A DNA stretch of 64,000 bases from Annulohypoxylon bovei var. microspora (Eukaryota > Ascomycota > Sordariomycetes > Xylariales > Hypoxylaceae). Shown here piece after piece: positions 10,841 through 22,044 of this stretch (positions are counted from its first letter, which is position 1; every line of letters starts with the position of its first letter). The position numbers and the translations under genes are program-made. The notes under the pieces are model-generated. The model did no database searches. It was not told the DNA's origin and saw only the letters and a list, made by a program, of their open reading frames with translations. Location of the stretch: positions 50,275 to 114,274 of the forward strand of contig MU405341.1 in the NCBI GenBank assembly GCA_022836615.1, given 5' to 3'.

Positions 10841-12059
10841 CGGGAATTAACATTGTCTTTCTCCAACCTCAGGATCGTTCAAAGGAGGAGAATTCGGTTA
10901 CCGGCCCCCTCGTTCATGTAGTATAGCAAACTACCGAGAGCGGGGTAGTTTTCTATCTAAGCTCCATCGTTCTTCGAACCCCTCGCATTACTTAGGTACC
11001 TAAGGTATCGTATTTGAAGTTACTTAGATCAGTTATACGAAATACGTAGCGATAACATGAAATAATACGGAGAGAAATAATTTAGATGCTACAATCTGAC
11101 TATTGGGTTGTTTAAATGTGCAGTTGGCTTGGATTTGTGTATGGTTACATCACTTAGAGTGAGGCTCAAGGTCTATATTGATTAGGTACATATCTTAGCT
11201 TTCATCAGAGGAGCATGTAATGTACAGATTTAATCTAACTCTTATATGTGACACAGCATATGGGATTCTAGTCTATTACCTAGGTGAGTAAGGAAGACGG
11301 TACAACTCCGGGCTCAGCCGCCCCCGGTCCGCGACTTGATGCCCCACTACTTCCGGGAGTGCTCCGAGTTGTGGCTTCGGATGAGTATCTAACTTTATAT
11401 GTACCTACCCATGTATGTTTTCAATGCTAAGCTCCATAGTAGGGGAAAGATACCTTTATGCTTAGGGCGTAAATTTAGGTGACGCAGAAAGGGATCTGTT
11501 CTTGGTATATAATTCAAATATGGTTTCCAGTAGAATATCTAGAAATCTACCTAGATATGTACCACCTATCCTGGTACCTATGCAGTACCTATGTAGTGTA
11601 AGCTATAGACTTTATATTACAAGCCCTTCTCACAGTTTTCCCTCGTTCCATGTCCTTGTGTTACAGTCGTGGAGAGGGGATATACGTTGGCGCGTTTGTA
11701 CACACCATCGTCTTTGCTATGTCTACCCATCCTAAATCCCATTAGGTTCTTTTCGCTAGTGGATCATTCCGGTAGACATGTAACGGTATTTAGATACCAT
11801 AATCCCTTCTCGGTCTATCAGGTCCACATATTCCGTGTGACGAACGGCTCAACACTGGTGCCTATCAATCTCCTACAAACTCTGCACAGTGAAGCGTATA
11901 ACCACGCAGTCATGTGAATGCATATCTCAAATATCGAGATAGGTGAATAGCATTTAATTCGACCCGATTGGAGAATTCTCTGGGGAGGGGAGAGTGTAGC
12001 CGGTGAAGTTGAGGCTCATCTCAACGATGCTTGACAGAAGCAAGTGCGGGTCCTGAAAT
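10841..12059. other. Intergenic with TAGGTA-type palindromes
   Basis: About 1.2 kb upstream of the aldolase and downstream of the Zn2Cys6 gene. No coding support. It carries the perfect 12-bp palindrome TTAGGTACCTAA at 10992-11003 and TTACCTAGGT at about 11277-11286, belonging to a motif family recurring across this window. Confidence 0.5.
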
Positions 12060-13618
12060 TCAAGGGGATTGGCGGGTTATATTTTGGAGCAACGTGTAGG
12101 GGCTAAGTGTTCTAGATTGCGACATAAAAGTTTGATGGGCTACTACATCTAGAGCTTGGGGGCTGCCCGGCATATTCTGCATGGCGGTGAACATTTGACT
12201 CAGGAGCTCGATGTGACTGACAAAGTTACCATTGTGGCTCGCTTCCTCTAAGAGCGCCGTCTCGGCTGCCCAATCCGCGCCCCAGACGTCCGGCGGTATG
12301 ATATCGCCCTCGAAGAGCGCGATTCGAAGGGGCCACTGTAGACGTGACCACCATTCTTCGTCATCCGGATCGAATAGCGATATAATGCCCATGACTTCGC
12401 GGCGCGCTACCCCTTTTAGCCACCACACGCTATCAAGACACTTGAGCAAGCCGAAATAACTGGCCAGGATGGCAAGCGCGCGGGGACGACGACTTTCGAG
12501 TAATTCCACGAAGCGACGCGAAACAGTTGCGAGAAATACCAGCGGAGCACCGGTGTGGGGTATCTTGTGAGCCCAGTCTAGAACAGCAACAGCGTGCTGA
12601 TACGCTTGACGAGTGAGCTCCTGGCTCCCCGGATCATCATCCATGTTAATGATCTCTTCTTCAGACCCTTCCAGGAGGTGTCCGAAGAAATTCGCATTCT
12701 GCCCCGAGAGGTCGAGGTTGAGCGCGGGTTGGGATTCGATTATCGGGACCACAATACCGCTATGGCGCAGCCATTGCCAACTAGAAGCAACGATGGCTTT
12801 CACGCCCTGGAAGGAATGGAACCATGATAGCGGCAGGACATATCCGTCAGACCGGTCCTTCAAATCACCGCTATCATCGCGGGAGAAAATACGCGACGCC
12901 GTTGACTGGAACGCAATAAGAGCAGCCGTGAGGAAAAGCGCTTCCGCATTTGACTCGTTGATGCCCTTGCTTAAACTTGCGCCGTATTCGGATAGGGTAG
13001 ACGCCATATACGCGTGACTCGCGCGCACTAATTCCTGATCTTGCGGTGAATGATATCGTAGGTGGAGAGCGGAAACGGCAAGTAGAGCATCGGCCAAGAA
13101 GTTGGCGCCAGTAAAAGCGAGGTTCGGGACAGTATTCCTCCATATCTTCTCGCTTACAGGCGACGATATCGCGAGGGTTTCGCAAGTGATGGTCGTATAG
13201 TGGTGGAGTAGCTTCAACTCCATCATGCGACTACTTTTGGTGTTTGTTGTCAGGGGGAGGGGTTCTGGGTTTCTATATAATGGAAGAGGAGTGATTGGGC
13301 CTATTGATGGTGTTGGTGGAAGAGTACTGGTAGACGGACTGTCGCAATTGCTGGTGGACGTGGTCGGACGAGGAGTTTCGGCGGGAGAGAGTGAATCGGC
13401 GACGCCAGGATGCTCGAAGTCGCAAGCAACGCCATGCTTCTGACAATTACCACACCGGGGATGAATTTCGTCGCACTACATGTCATGGTAAAGCGCTGTT
13501 AGTTTTGCGCGGTCCCCCTTTTTGAATGTGACTGTCCAAGACTACGTACCTTTATCTTCCTAACCTTACATCTCCGGCATCCAGCACGGGATTTCTTATG
13601 AGATCTCCTAGGAGGCAT
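12060..13618 (-). CDS. Zn(II)2Cys6 transcription factor, Upc2-like middle region
   Basis: Exons 13618-13550 and 13475-12060 with a 74-nt intron (GTACGT donor, TGTAG acceptor) give 494 residues. The intron interrupts the zinc cluster, as is common in this class. After splicing, the motif CxxC-x6-C-x6-CxxC-x6-C is complete (residues 14-42, beginning CRRCKVRKIKC). A Ser/Thr/Pro-rich linker follows, then a fungal-specific regulatory domain starting near MMELKLLHHYTT, resembling the Upc2/sterol-uptake-type group. Such proteins bind CGG triplets, usually as dimers. The gene is divergent from the carboxylesterase across a promoter containing CGG repeats, so self-regulation and control of the esterase and oxygenases are plausible. 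No target is demonstrated by sequence alone. Confidence 0.92.
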
Positions 13619-14463
13619 TGTCACACAAGATCATAACTTCTGTCGAATGATAACTTTATTATTTCTCCTATATGGGCATATGAATGAAGCCATCGATAAG
13701 GATGTCGAAGTATTTTCCAATCCAAGTATGTAGCAAGTTTGCAAGTTTGTAAGTTTGTAGGTATTAGGTTTTCGGATGCCCAGTAGAATACTTGTGACGA
13801 CTTGCAAGGTTCGAAAGACAGATGCGGATTTGCGGCGGGCAGGGGCGGGTTCGCGGGTTACCGTCAATTGTACGTGCATGTGGCAGGCGGCTGGGCGGAC
13901 AGGCGGGTTCAATGTTTCCTTCCTACAGCACCTTCAATATGTGCTAAGCCACTCGCCAAAGTTCGCGGCAGATCCGGGGCGCTAGTTACCAGCCAATCAT
14001 ATTTATCTCATTATCTTAGCGAGACCTTATAATGTTACTATACGCACTGTACATACCTAGGTACATATACGCCCAATACGCGTATAAGTTATACCTGGAT
14101 GCCTGGGGATTAGAGGTATGTAGCTACCTCAGCCCCTCCCGTTCTACCTATTCCTAGTTCGGATGGTGTCACTGGCATATTGCTGGCATGAGCCACAGGT
14201 TATATTCGGCGTTCTTACCCCCTCCGAGTTCCCGAATCTCTCGCCAAACAACTTCTCGGCAACCAAATTCATCCCTTTTATATCACTTCGGCCGGAGACA
14301 TATGTAATCACATATGCGATGCGGACTACAAGGACACATTAGATTCCCCGAAAAGGCTCTAACGATTATATTATTCGGCACGGAGCATGATACGGCATGA
14401 TTCTAACGTAAGCCTTATGAGTACCTACCTAGGTAATCGTGAATCTCAGGAATCTCCTTGGCT
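13619..14463. promoter_or_regulatory. Divergent promoter, Zn2Cys6 regulator / carboxylesterase
   Basis: An 845-bp region between two outward genes. It holds a GC-rich island with CGG triplets (annotated separately), the palindrome TACCTAGGTA at 14054-14063 and a TACCTACCTAGGTA stretch near 14422-14435, close to the esterase start. No ORF here is convincing. Confidence 0.7.
13825..13906. promoter_or_regulatory. Cluster of CGG half-sites in CGG-N5-CGG direct repeats
   Basis: Eight CGG triplets occur in 82 bp, starting at 13825, 13833, 13836, 13846, 13854, 13888, 13896 and 13904. Three sets share exact 8-bp spacing on the same strand: 13825/13833, 13846/13854 and 13888/13896/13904. Zn2Cys6 proteins recognise CGG triplets, and a gene of that class starts about 210 bp away. 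The surrounding promoter is AT-rich, so the island stands out. Binding is inferred. Confidence 0.5.
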
Positions 14464-16314
14464 ATGAGTGCCGAAATTCAAGAGCCTCCTAAGACCGCAT
14501 CGCCGGTTCTCTACCGAAAGCATAAATATTTCGATATGGCGATCTACATAAGGCGATTAGCATGGCTCGGCATCTTTGTCGTCATTTGCTTCGCACTCTT
14601 CTGGGGCCGAACATTTTATGGGACAACAAGACTTTCGGACCAATTTTGCTCCATCATAAATGTTTGTCACACTGATCCACCAGAGCTAGACCTTCCTTCA
14701 GTTGAAAATACTCCCGTTGTCCTTGAAGGATACGGGAATTTTACCGGAACCACTATAAACAATACTTTGAGTGGCGTCGCGCTTCCAGCCCCAGTTGATG
14801 CCTGGCTCGGTATTGATTATGCCACTCAGCCTATCGGTGAAGGTCGTTTTAGACCCATCGACTGGCCGGCTCCATTCAATGGCGTGAAGCTAGCTACAGC
14901 ATATGGGAAAGCATGTACCCAAGATCCCAAGTATGTCAGTGTCGAGACACAGGCAGAGGCTTGCCTAAATTTCAACGTGTATCGAACACAGGGTGTTCCA
15001 TTGAGCGAGAAACTTCCTGTGTTTGTCTATATCCACGGTGGAAGTTTCAATTTTGGCAGCAGTAAAAGCTTAGATGGGGCTGCGTTCGTCGCATCGTCCA
15101 AGGAGCCAGTAGTCGTTGTGAGCTTTCACTACCGCCTAAACTCTCTTGGTTTCCTCCCGTCGGCGATTTTCAGTGAGGAGGGCCTCCTTAATCTTGGATT
15201 ACGAGATCAGTACTTTTTTCTAAAGCAATTTGTACAAAAGCATATCGTCTCCTTCGGAGGTAACCCGGAAGCCATCACTCTTGGTGGTCGCTCGGCAGGT
15301 GCGCATTCCGTAGGCATTCACTATTTTCATAACTATGGCCAGGACGCCGGAAAGCCCTACTTCGCTAGAACTATCCTGCAGTCCGGGTCCGTTACTGCGC
15401 GAGCGTTCCCAAATGCCACTTATCCGATATACACTCAGCACCTCAAGGAATATATGACATTCCTTCATTGTCCTATTAATGATAGTGCCGCCGCCTTAGC
15501 CTGTCTGCGGTCTGCTAAACTCTCAGATATCAGAAAGATTAGCTCCAAGATGTATGATGACTCCCTGTACTATAATACATGGCCATTCCAACCGACACAA
15601 GGAGGTCCAATGCTGGAGAAGTTCGGTTCTCAGTCTGGTTATGATGAGACTTTCTTTCATGTGCCAACACTTACAACCAGTGTCACACACGAGGGAAGAT
15701 GGGCAGTGCCAGGTGGTTTGAAGACCGGTGACGAATTCGTAGAATATATGCATAGCACTGCCCCGTTCTTAACCACTGACGATCTTGAGTTGCTGGCAAC
15801 ATTATATCCAGATCCAGTGACAGATGTTAAGTCTCCTTTTAGGGATTCCCCGAAAGAGAAGGGATTGCAATATGCCCGTCTCTCTGCCGCCTGGTCTGAT
15901 TTCGCATATATCTGCCCAGGACAGGAAACCGCATATAGGGTGTCTACCGCTGGCGTTCCGGTATGGAAAGCTCGGTTCAACACAAATAATAGCTTCCCGG
16001 CTTGGCAGGGTATTCCTCATGCTGCCGACGGAAGGTATACATGGCCCGAACCGAAGTCACAGCACCCGGAGATCGGTCACGTGCTCCACGGATACTTATC
16101 TAGCTTCGTCACAACCGGCGACCCGAACACACACCGATATCCAGGCTCCCCTGAGTGGCCAAGATATGCGCCTGAAGGATACGGCCTCGATTCGAACCCG
16201 GCAAACCAGCTTGTCATCCAGCCCCAGGACACGAAGGTTGAGACGGACAGTATTCGCCGCGAGGCATGTCTATTCTGGAGAGATCCCGAGAGAGCGCCCC
16301 GGCTGAACAAGTGA
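14464..16314 (+). CDS. Membrane-anchored type-B carboxylesterase
   Basis: Single exon, 616 residues from the ATG at 14464 (an in-frame TTG six bases upstream is discarded). One hydrophobic segment at about residues 31-50 after a basic N-terminus indicates a type II membrane protein whose catalytic domain faces the lumen or outside; several N-x-S/T sites follow. The alpha/beta-hydrolase fold of the cholinesterase/type-B family is clear: oxyanion motif YIHGGSFNFGS (about 190-200), nucleophile elbow GGRSAGAHS with Ser277, the acid likely Glu410 in the THEGR segment, and His519 in GIPHAADG. The elbow has Arg where most members have Glu (GESAG). It cleaves a carboxylic ester, substrate unknown. 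It lies divergent from the regulator and upstream of an oxygenase read the same way. Confidence 0.92.
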   Translation: MSAEIQEPPKTASPVLYRKHKYFDMAIYIRRLAWLGIFVVICFALFWGRTFYGTTRLSDQFCSIINVCHTDPPELDLPSVENTPVVLEGYGNFTGTTINNTLSGVALPAPVDAWLGIDYATQPIGEGRFRPIDWPAPFNGVKLATAYGKACTQDPKYVSVETQAEACLNFNVYRTQGVPLSEKLPVFVYIHGGSFNFGSSKSLDGAAFVASSKEPVVVVSFHYRLNSLGFLPSAIFSEEGLLNLGLRDQYFFLKQFVQKHIVSFGGNPEAITLGGRSAGAHSVGIHYFHNYGQDAGKPYFARTILQSGSVTARAFPNATYPIYTQHLKEYMTFLHCPINDSAAALACLRSAKLSDIRKISSKMYDDSLYYNTWPFQPTQGGPMLEKFGSQSGYDETFFHVPTLTTSVTHEGRWAVPGGLKTGDEFVEYMHSTAPFLTTDDLELLATLYPDPVTDVKSPFRDSPKEKGLQYARLSAAWSDFAYICPGQETAYRVSTAGVPVWKARFNTNNSFPAWQGIPHAADGRYTWPEPKSQHPEIGHVLHGYLSSFVTTGDPNTHRYPGSPEWPRYAPEGYGLDSNPANQLVIQPQDTKVETDSIRREACLFWRDPERAPRLNK

Positions 16315-16651
16315 TTGGATACACAAAAGACATTGATTATTATATTTATATACCCTATTCGTCCCGAAATCCTATATCACACATAAATCGGAAACCGTTT
16401 ACCTACATCGGCACGTGATCCGATGATGTGGAGTAAATCAAACCCGAGCCGGCTTGGAGAGGAGGAGTTGGGATGGATGCTTAGAATGACGTGATTCACG
16501 CTTCAACCGTATTGGTGGATGTGCCAGGGGTCTCTTTTCAACTAAGTTTCCTTCATCGGACCTAAGATCCTATACTTTATACAACCTAGGTTCCTTATAC
16601 CAGAACTCATTTCTTTGAGTTGTCCACGTATCGTCGCATAAATTTAAGACA
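16315..16651. other. Spacer between esterase and oxygenase
   Basis: 337 bp containing the esterase 3' end and oxygenase promoter. An AT-rich run lies just after the stop; nothing else is recognised. Confidence 0.5.
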
Positions 16652-17772
16652 ATGGCGACTTCGTTCAGCGAGATCCCCGTGATAGACCTCTCACAAGCGG
16701 ATCATGACTCAACCAAACCTAATTTATTGAGCAGTCTTCACTATGCTCTTACAGAAGTTGGGTTTCTGTATGTGTCAAATCACAATGTCTCATCGACGGT
16801 AGTTGACGAGTTAGTGAATGCGCTGCCCACGCTTTTCGAGCTAGAAGATGAAGTCAAGAGATCTGTCGCATTAGAGAATTCACCACATTTCCTTGGTTAT
16901 AGTGGTGTTGGTAGTGAGAACACAGGTGGTAAGGCAGACAGGAGGGAACAGTTCGAGTTTGCTACAGAGTTGACAGCAACCTACCAACCCGGCCTTCCAC
17001 TATACGAGCGCCTACGAGGCCCTAACCAGGTAGTCATTCAGTTTTACTATTAGAGTCAAGTGCAATGCTGATGTTTTATAAGTGGCCGGTAGGGCATCCG
17101 GACCTTCGCGCTGTGGTGGAGGCTTATATCCAGGAACTCACAAGACTAGGTGAACGTTTCCTAGACCTAGTTGCTCAAGCTCTTTCACTTCCTCCCGGGA
17201 CATTTCAGCCATTTTTATCAGACCAGCATCGCTTGAAATTGGTACACTACCCTGCGTTGCCACTTCACGATCCTGCCATCTCGCAACAAGGTGTTGGTCC
17301 ACATAAAGATTCCTCGGGGTGGTGGACATTCCTACTTCAAGCATCGCCGCCCGAAGTAAAAGGGTTACAGGTTCTCAACAAAGCAGGAGCCTGGGTCGAT
17401 GTTCCGGTAGTACCCGGTACTTTCGTGGTCAACATCGGTCAGGCTTTCGAAGTGGTCACCAATGGTGTATGCAAAGCGACGACGCATCGGGTCCTTTCAG
17501 GTCCACATGAGCGATACAGCGTACCTTTCTTCCAGGGTGTTCGTCGAAATCTCACTAAAGCCGAGGCCGTCGGGTCCTTAAAGTCGCACTTCGGTGTCCT
17601 TAATACTAGCAAGGAATCCGATGAAGGGCATGCGGTCGATTCTGCTTTCTTGAAGGGTAGGTACGATACCTGGGGAGAGTCGCAGCTACGAACGAAGGTG
17701 CGCAGCCACCGCGAAAACGGCAAGAAGTTCTATCCCGAGGTCTATGATCAGTACATTCACGACGATGTTTGA
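16652..17772 (+). CDS. 2-oxoglutarate/Fe(II) oxygenase, isopenicillin-N-synthase-like family
   Basis: Exons 16652-17029 and 17083-17772 with a 53-nt intron (GTAGTC donor, TATAAG acceptor, phase 0) give 355 residues. The N-terminal DIOX_N region begins with IPVIDLSQ. The C-terminal jelly-roll keeps the iron triad His200-x-Asp202 (GPHKDSSGWWTFL) and His261 (TTHRV), plus the 2-oxoglutarate-binding Arg270 in an RYS motif, so it should be active. Substrates in this family are diverse small molecules, and this one cannot be assigned. The gene converges with a second oxygenase of the same superfamily, their stops 86 bp apart, but the two sequences differ markedly, so a recent tandem duplication is unlikely. 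Confidence 0.93.
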
Positions 17773-17858
17773 AAAGATGGGTCAGGGAGGTAATCAGAAC
17801 AAGTTAATCATAGCACATAAACATGAATTACGTTTACTGCCACGTCTTCCAGATATAT

Positions 17859-19167
17859 CTAGTCGTAATACTTGGCTGCCTTGCCACCGATGATCACCTG
17901 CTCAGACACATCACTCCTCGGCTTGTCTTTGGTAACTCCCTTTGCTACACGCGCTTTCACCCATTCACCCGCCGTGATACCAACCGCGCTACCATCCGTG
18001 GTCTTGTCGTATCCTAGCCGCGCCAACACGTCACTTGCTATAGGTCGCAACTCAAGACTATCCTCCGGCCTCACGAAATACAGGACGCCCAGGCGGTCTA
18101 TGTCTGCCTGATCCGGAGGCGGAGCTACGACGCGGTGGATGCTGCTCTTCAAGAACCCGTTGGTCAGGAATTCCAGCGAGTCCGCGAGGTTCACCGTGAT
18201 GCTCTGCGGGTACGGCTTCACCCATTTCCACTGGCCCTCGGGTGTTCGGACTTGTAGCGCGCTGACGGGCTGCCTGAAGAGGAGCGTTAGACTGCCGAAG
18301 TCCGTGTGGCCCTTTACCTATGTGTAATAAAGCATACGTATTAGTGACCTAGTGCTTTACATTCGAGGAATAGGGAATAAGAGCAAAGAAAATGCATGGT
18401 TCTATACATACCCACACATTATCCAGGATGCGGTTCTGCTCCTCGGTCCGGTGGTGGTACTTCATGTACCGGAGGTGGCAATCGCTCTTCTCTTCATACC
18501 GGTGCGTCTGCAGGAAGAAATCCTCTGGCAGCTCTAGGATTATGGCAAATAGGACGAGGAGCTTTCCTACGACTCCATCGTTGATGTGCCGAGCGAAGGC
18601 CTCTATCTCATCTCGGTTCTCGTTGATGACCTCCGGGTGCGGTCTTTCAAAGGCGGGAATGAACTTGGGAATGTTGTAGATCTCGGTATTATCATAGACT
18701 CCGGGTTTCACTTGCTGTCGACTAGATGAGAAATTGTGCAATCGACTCGGATAAAGATACTTACGCGAAGCCCGAGTGGCTTGTAGCCATTGTAGCCCCC
18801 GTTCTCAAGGTCCGCCCGGTATTTCAGCTTCTCCTCGGTTGGCAATTGGAACACTTCCTTGCCAATCGCGAACTGTCTGTCGACTTGCTCTTGGGTTAAG
18901 CCAAAATTGATAATATAGAAGAACCCAATCTTCTGAATAGCATCAAATAACTGTGTCGCAAGCCTCTGCTTCCCACCCGGCTCCTCGAATTGGGAGAGGT
19001 CCAAAGTTACAAGATCTGCCCAGTCAACTATATGGAAGAATATCAGCATATGGATTTTGACTTTACACATATGTTAGTCTCTTACGCTCATATTTCGTTT
19101 CAGACACCTGGTTGTAGGCCGGTATATCTGTCTTCCCCTGGGTAACGCGAGTAGCAACAGCGGCCAT
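17859..19167 (-). CDS. 2-oxoglutarate/Fe(II) oxygenase, second family member
   Basis: Exons 19167-19086, 19027-18765, 18714-18412 and 18317-17859 give 368 residues; introns of 58, 50 and 94 nt have GTAAGA, GTAAGT and GTATGT donors and correct phases. The start MAAVATRVTQGK is followed by the DIOX_N segment (LDWADLVTLDLSQF). The iron ligands are His220-x-Asp222 in KGHTDFGSLTLLF and His277 in SSIHRV; Arg291 lies where the cosubstrate-binding arginine is expected, though followed by Leu-Gly rather than x-Ser. It resembles the fungal group annotated as gibberellin or flavonoid-type dioxygenases, a label that does not reveal its substrate. It faces away from the adjoining MFS carrier across a shared promoter. 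Confidence 0.93.
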
Positions 19168-19932
19168 CTTTTTATTTGAAGTATAAATCTACGTATTCTG
19201 AATTGGCTAAATATGACATGGGGTTTCACCTAAGGTTCTTCACAATTAAACACGATCGTCGCAACCCGGCGGCATGGGCCACTTTATGCACGATATAGGA
19301 AATCAAGCGTCGGGTCCGATGTCGACAACCTCCACGATTGCGTGATACAGTTACCAATGCTGATTCCAAATGGATTCAAGGGTTTATAAAGGCGAAGAGA
19401 GGGGCACTCGGTTCCAAGTTCCCGGAATTCTGCCATTCCCACGTAGCTCGCGGAAGCTCATGCGAAGCTAAGCGAAGTCGTGATCATCCCGACCGATGAC
19501 GAATCTCGGAGGACACAATCTGATCGGTCGAAAGCTGTCAACCCCAACCCTCATAACTCTTATCCCCTACCATATCATCGGAAGAGGTTCCGCAATGTAA
19601 AAATTTCAGCACGTGGGCACCGTCGTTAACGGAGACGTGGACGCGATGGGTTTGGTTTCATAGCAGCACGCCTTCTATCTAGGCCATATCATCCGGAGAT
19701 AATATCGGCCAGGTTCAGCTTTGCTTCTTGGCAGATTGATACGCGTACATTCGTGATTATAGTGGACGATGGCTGTATGTTGCTTAGCGGGCCGTTTCCA
19801 GAATTGTTCCTCGCCTCCCTCGTCTTAAAAGACCCGTCCACCTAGAACGCTACCGCGTTGCATCGATCAAATACTCTAATGACTTAGCTTTTTTCGAATC
19901 TGAATGACCATCAGGTTATTCGATAAGTAGGT
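19168..19932. promoter_or_regulatory. Divergent promoter, oxygenase / MFS carrier
   Basis: 765 bp between outward-facing genes, suggesting coordinated expression. I see scattered CGG triplets but no spaced repeats like those at 13.8 kb, and no coding frame. Confidence 0.5.
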
Positions 19933-22044
19933 ATGGAAGCTACTAAGACGGCTAAAATAACGTCCTCGGAGGCAATAGGAGATTCCAGCTCTAACAGCGT
20001 TAACGATGGATTTCATCACGCCCGTAGAGGAGAAATAGTCGACGATGTATCTGGCGGAGAGATTATCGATGGCTACGATGCAGAGCATATGCGAGCGAGG
20101 ACAGCGCTGACGGCGGACGAAGAAAAAAAGCTCATTCGGCGGATCGATTGGCATCTGATGCCGCTGTGCTCTCTCATTTTCATGTTCAAGAATCTGGATT
20201 CTGATAACGTATGTGTAATTTCAAGAATTCGAACGTATCCCATTTATAAGGATTGAAATTGCTAATAGTTTCTCAAAGGTCTCGAATGCTCGCATTATGA
20301 ACAGAGGAACTTCTCAAAATATCATGACGCAGTTAGCATTAACATCTGATGAATACGCGCTGGTTACCGTTTTGTATTATGTAAGCTCAAGATGACCATT
20401 TCAAGGTGATACTGGCGACTTACAATGCGTAACAGATACCGTATATCGTAGGAGAGGCGCCTTCGAACCTGTTTCTTAAGAGATTTTCGCCATCACATTG
20501 GCAATCAAGGATCGTAAGTCTCTTTTACGTTACGCGTATCTAAATCCTATGTTGAAACGGAACCTAAGACAGGAATCCGTCGTCTTTTTTCAAGCAGACA
20601 CTAACGATAAGTTTAGATGGTAACTTGGGGTATCATGTTAGCTTGTAATGTTGCAGTCGAAAATAAGGAAGGTCTGTATGTTACGAGGTTTCTTCTGGGA
20701 CTAGGTGAGAATTCCCCGAGCTTAGCTCTTGACTATACTGATTCTTAGTACAGCCGAGGCTGGAATGTTTCCCGGAATTATCTTGCAAATGACGTACTGG
20801 TACCGGCCTGATGAGATGTCTCTAAGACTCCTCTACTTCTGTACGTGCTTGTAAGAGGAATATGGCTTTCGGCAATGCTGACTAAGAGCTCAGATATATG
20901 CGGAAATCTTAGTGGCATATTTAGTGGCATCCTCGCGTTCGCCTTCGATCACGCCTCAGGGGCAGGTGGACTGTCTGGGTGGCAATGGTGAGGCCCTCAG
21001 AATCCTTGGTCCTAGAAAATAGTGCTAAGACTATGTAGGCTGTTCCTTGTCGAAGCAATCGCGACGATTATTCTCGGGGTCGCTGTGTGGTTTCTCTTAC
21101 CAGATTGTAAGTAACTTTATCGGGATGACAATCACGATATTTGATACTGACAATATCTATTCCGATAGTTCCTCAGACGTCATCCTGGCTCACAGACAAG
21201 GAGAAGGCATTTATACAAGCACGCCTGCCCGCGAACGCACCAAGAGCCGCAGAACAGGACTTCAAACTTGGCGAGATCATCTCGTCGTTGAAAGATAAGA
21301 GACTATGGCTCTTCACTTCCATATGGGCATTCTTCACAGTAGGTACTTCAGGCGTGCGCTTCTATCAGCCTACGGTTATTGCAGACCTTGGCTTCACGTG
21401 AGTGTACCCACCCTCAATCATCGAAGACTAGGGGCCGTTTCTTTCTGACAAGCATCTTTTTATATAGCACCATCGCGCAGGCGCAACTCCTCAACCTGCC
21501 CATCACCATCCTCGGCCTCGTCGTGATCGGCATAACCGGAGTCTCCGCCGACAACGGGCGGGTGCCGCGACCGGTGTACCCGCTAGCCTTCCTTACCATC
21601 ATCCTAGTGTGCTACGGGGTGATGGTAGCGTACCCGAGCAACGCGGCCGTGTACGCGGTCACGATGATCGGCAACGCGGTGACGAGCGCCTGGTTCCCGA
21701 TGATGTGGCCGTGGCGGGTGCAGACGACGAGCCGGGCCACGGGGTCGGCCTTCTCGATCGGCTTCGTCAACAGCTACGGGCAGATCGGCGGCGCCATCGG
21801 GCCCCAGATCTTCCGGAGCGCCTACGCGCCCCGCTACCAGGTCTCGTTCGCGGCCGCCATGGCTCTCGTCGCCTGCTGCATGGTGATGACCCTCGTCACG
21901 TGGTGGGTCACCCGCCAGACCGAGCGGGACACGCGGAGGCTCAAGCTCGCGCGGATCGCTGCGGCGAGGAGGGACGATGCGATCTTGGATGATGTGGTGG
22001 ATAACGACCTGAGGAAGAAGGCCGGCGGTTCCGTATATGTTTGA
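19933..22044 (+). CDS. MFS transporter, anion:cation symporter (Dal5/Tna1-like)
   Basis: Nine exons: 19933-20208, 20279-20380, 20436-20513, 20617-20704, 20754-20840, 20894-20987, 21039-21106, 21169-21397 and 21468-22044, giving 532 residues with all phases consistent. The N-terminus is hydrophilic with an EEKKLIRRIDWHLMP motif that marks the allantoate/nicotinate/vitamin permease group. FKNLDSDNVSNAR and YIPYIVGEAPSNLFLKRFSP fit helices 1-2, GEAGMFPG-like residues (AEAGMFPGI) the helix-5 signature, and SGWQWLFLVEA the end of helix 6. Twelve helices are expected. The substrate is a small anion, not determinable here. Codon composition of the last exon is GC-rich compared with the first exons. 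Confidence 0.9.

Noticed and set aside
15824..16306. 160-codon plus frame inside the carboxylesterase
   Set aside because: Overlaps the catalytic region in a different phase and resembles nothing.
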